From DASQWP01 sp050697555 (GTDB lineage: Bacteria; Actinomycetota; Thermoleophilia; Gaiellales; Gaiellaceae): a stretch of DNA of 5,662 nt. The position numbers were made by a program, and so were the translations under genes. The stretch covers positions 1 through 5,662 of the forward strand of contig JBOHAD010000117.1 in NCBI GenBank assembly GCA_050697555.1, given 5' to 3'. Numbering within the stretch: the first letter of the stretch is position 1; each line of letters opens with the position of its first letter. The notes beneath the pieces were generated by a model. It was not told the DNA's origin. It searched no databases and saw only the letters and a program-made list of their open reading frames with translations. Below are positions 5,465 through 5,662 of the stretch, in pieces.

Positions 5465-5662
5465 GCCGCGTCGCCCCGCAGGGTCGGAAGCCTCGAGGCA
5501 GCCTCTGAGAGGAAGCCGGTCGTGTACCTCCCGCGCGTGAACTCCTCGCTCTCCGCGATGTCGACGGCCAGGGCGTGCGTGGTCGGCACCCCTTCGAGGA
5601 TGAATTCTGACAGCGCCCGCCGCGCGCGGGCGAGGGCGCCCGGCCGGTCGGCGGCCCAGACG
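5461..5662 (-). CDS. accC: Acetyl-CoA carboxylase biotin carboxylase subunit, C-terminal 66 residues
   Basis: The frame is open from the right edge and ends at a TGA (5463-5461). The 66 codons read as the end of biotin carboxylase: ARARRALSEFILEGVPTT, then a helix, then ESEEFTRGRYTTGFL, matching the family pattern of RALxEF-x-EGVxTT and F-x-G-x-x-T-x-FL. Biotin carboxylase uses ATP and bicarbonate to carboxylate biotin on its carrier protein, the first step of malonyl-CoA synthesis. The protein stops a few residues after the TGFL motif with no biotinyl domain attached, so it is the stand-alone subunit type, and a separate accB is expected upstream outside the window. The ATP-grasp catalytic core is also outside, so the exact acyl-CoA substrate cannot be judged. 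Its stop overlaps the nusB start. Confidence 0.88.
   Translation of the reverse strand, partial: VWAADRPGALARARRALSEFILEGVPTTHALAVDIAESEEFTRGRYTTGFLSEAASRLPTLRGDAA

Noticed and set aside
1..5662. CRISPR array, tRNA or rRNA gene, transposase, prophage or defence genes
   Set aside because: No regularly spaced repeats, cloverleaf-like sequences or mobile-element proteins are visible; nearly all the window is accounted for by housekeeping genes.

Overview
This is a very GC-rich window in which every real gene lies on the minus strand, in one tight co-directional cluster of housekeeping genes. In transcription order (right to left) they are accC (3' end only), nusB, a small xseB-like gene, a farnesyl-diphosphate-synthase-type prenyltransferase (ispA), tlyA, nadK, recN and steA (5' part only). 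The organism is almost certainly an actinobacterium. steA is a family I know essentially from Actinomycetota, and the block tlyA-nadK-recN-steA has the same order as Mycobacterium tuberculosis Rv1694-Rv1697. The other half (accC-nusB-xseB-ispA) instead recalls the Firmicutes order accB-accC-nusB-folD-xseA-xseB-ispA-dxs-tlyA-argR-recN. That mix suggests a deep-branching, high-GC actinobacterial class such as Thermoleophilia; this placement is inference, not something the sequence proves.

Layout: 5461-5662 holds the C-terminal 66 codons of biotin carboxylase, whose stop overlaps the GTG start of nusB (GTGA). nusB ends at 5087. A 79-bp gap follows, carrying a striking 11-bp perfect hairpin, and then the 62-codon xseB-like gene (4819-5007), which overlaps ispA (3993-4832) by 14 bp. 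A second gap of 83 bp carries a small GC hairpin and a possible leaderless promoter -10 box, and is followed by tlyA (3190-3909). nadK probably starts at a GTG one base after the tlyA stop. recN starts with a GTG five bases after the nadK stop, and steA overlaps the recN stop (ATGA) and runs off the left edge. No other stretch longer than about 85 bp is non-coding.

Functionally the genes form a mixed housekeeping operon: fatty-acid precursor supply (accC), transcription antitermination and rRNA synthesis (nusB), possibly exonuclease VII (xseB-like), isoprenoid chain elongation (ispA), ribosome 2'-O-methylation (tlyA), NADP supply (nadK), double-strand-break repair (recN) and cytokinesis (steA). 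Most junctions overlap or lack a clear ribosome binding site, which points to translational coupling.

I did not find a new defence, mobile or biosynthetic system. The points that deserve a second look are modest: the hairpin sitting where folD/xseA would be expected, the divergent orphan XseB-like protein, the missing dxs, and a possible internal promoter before tlyA. Long open frames on the plus strand are composition shadows of the minus-strand genes.
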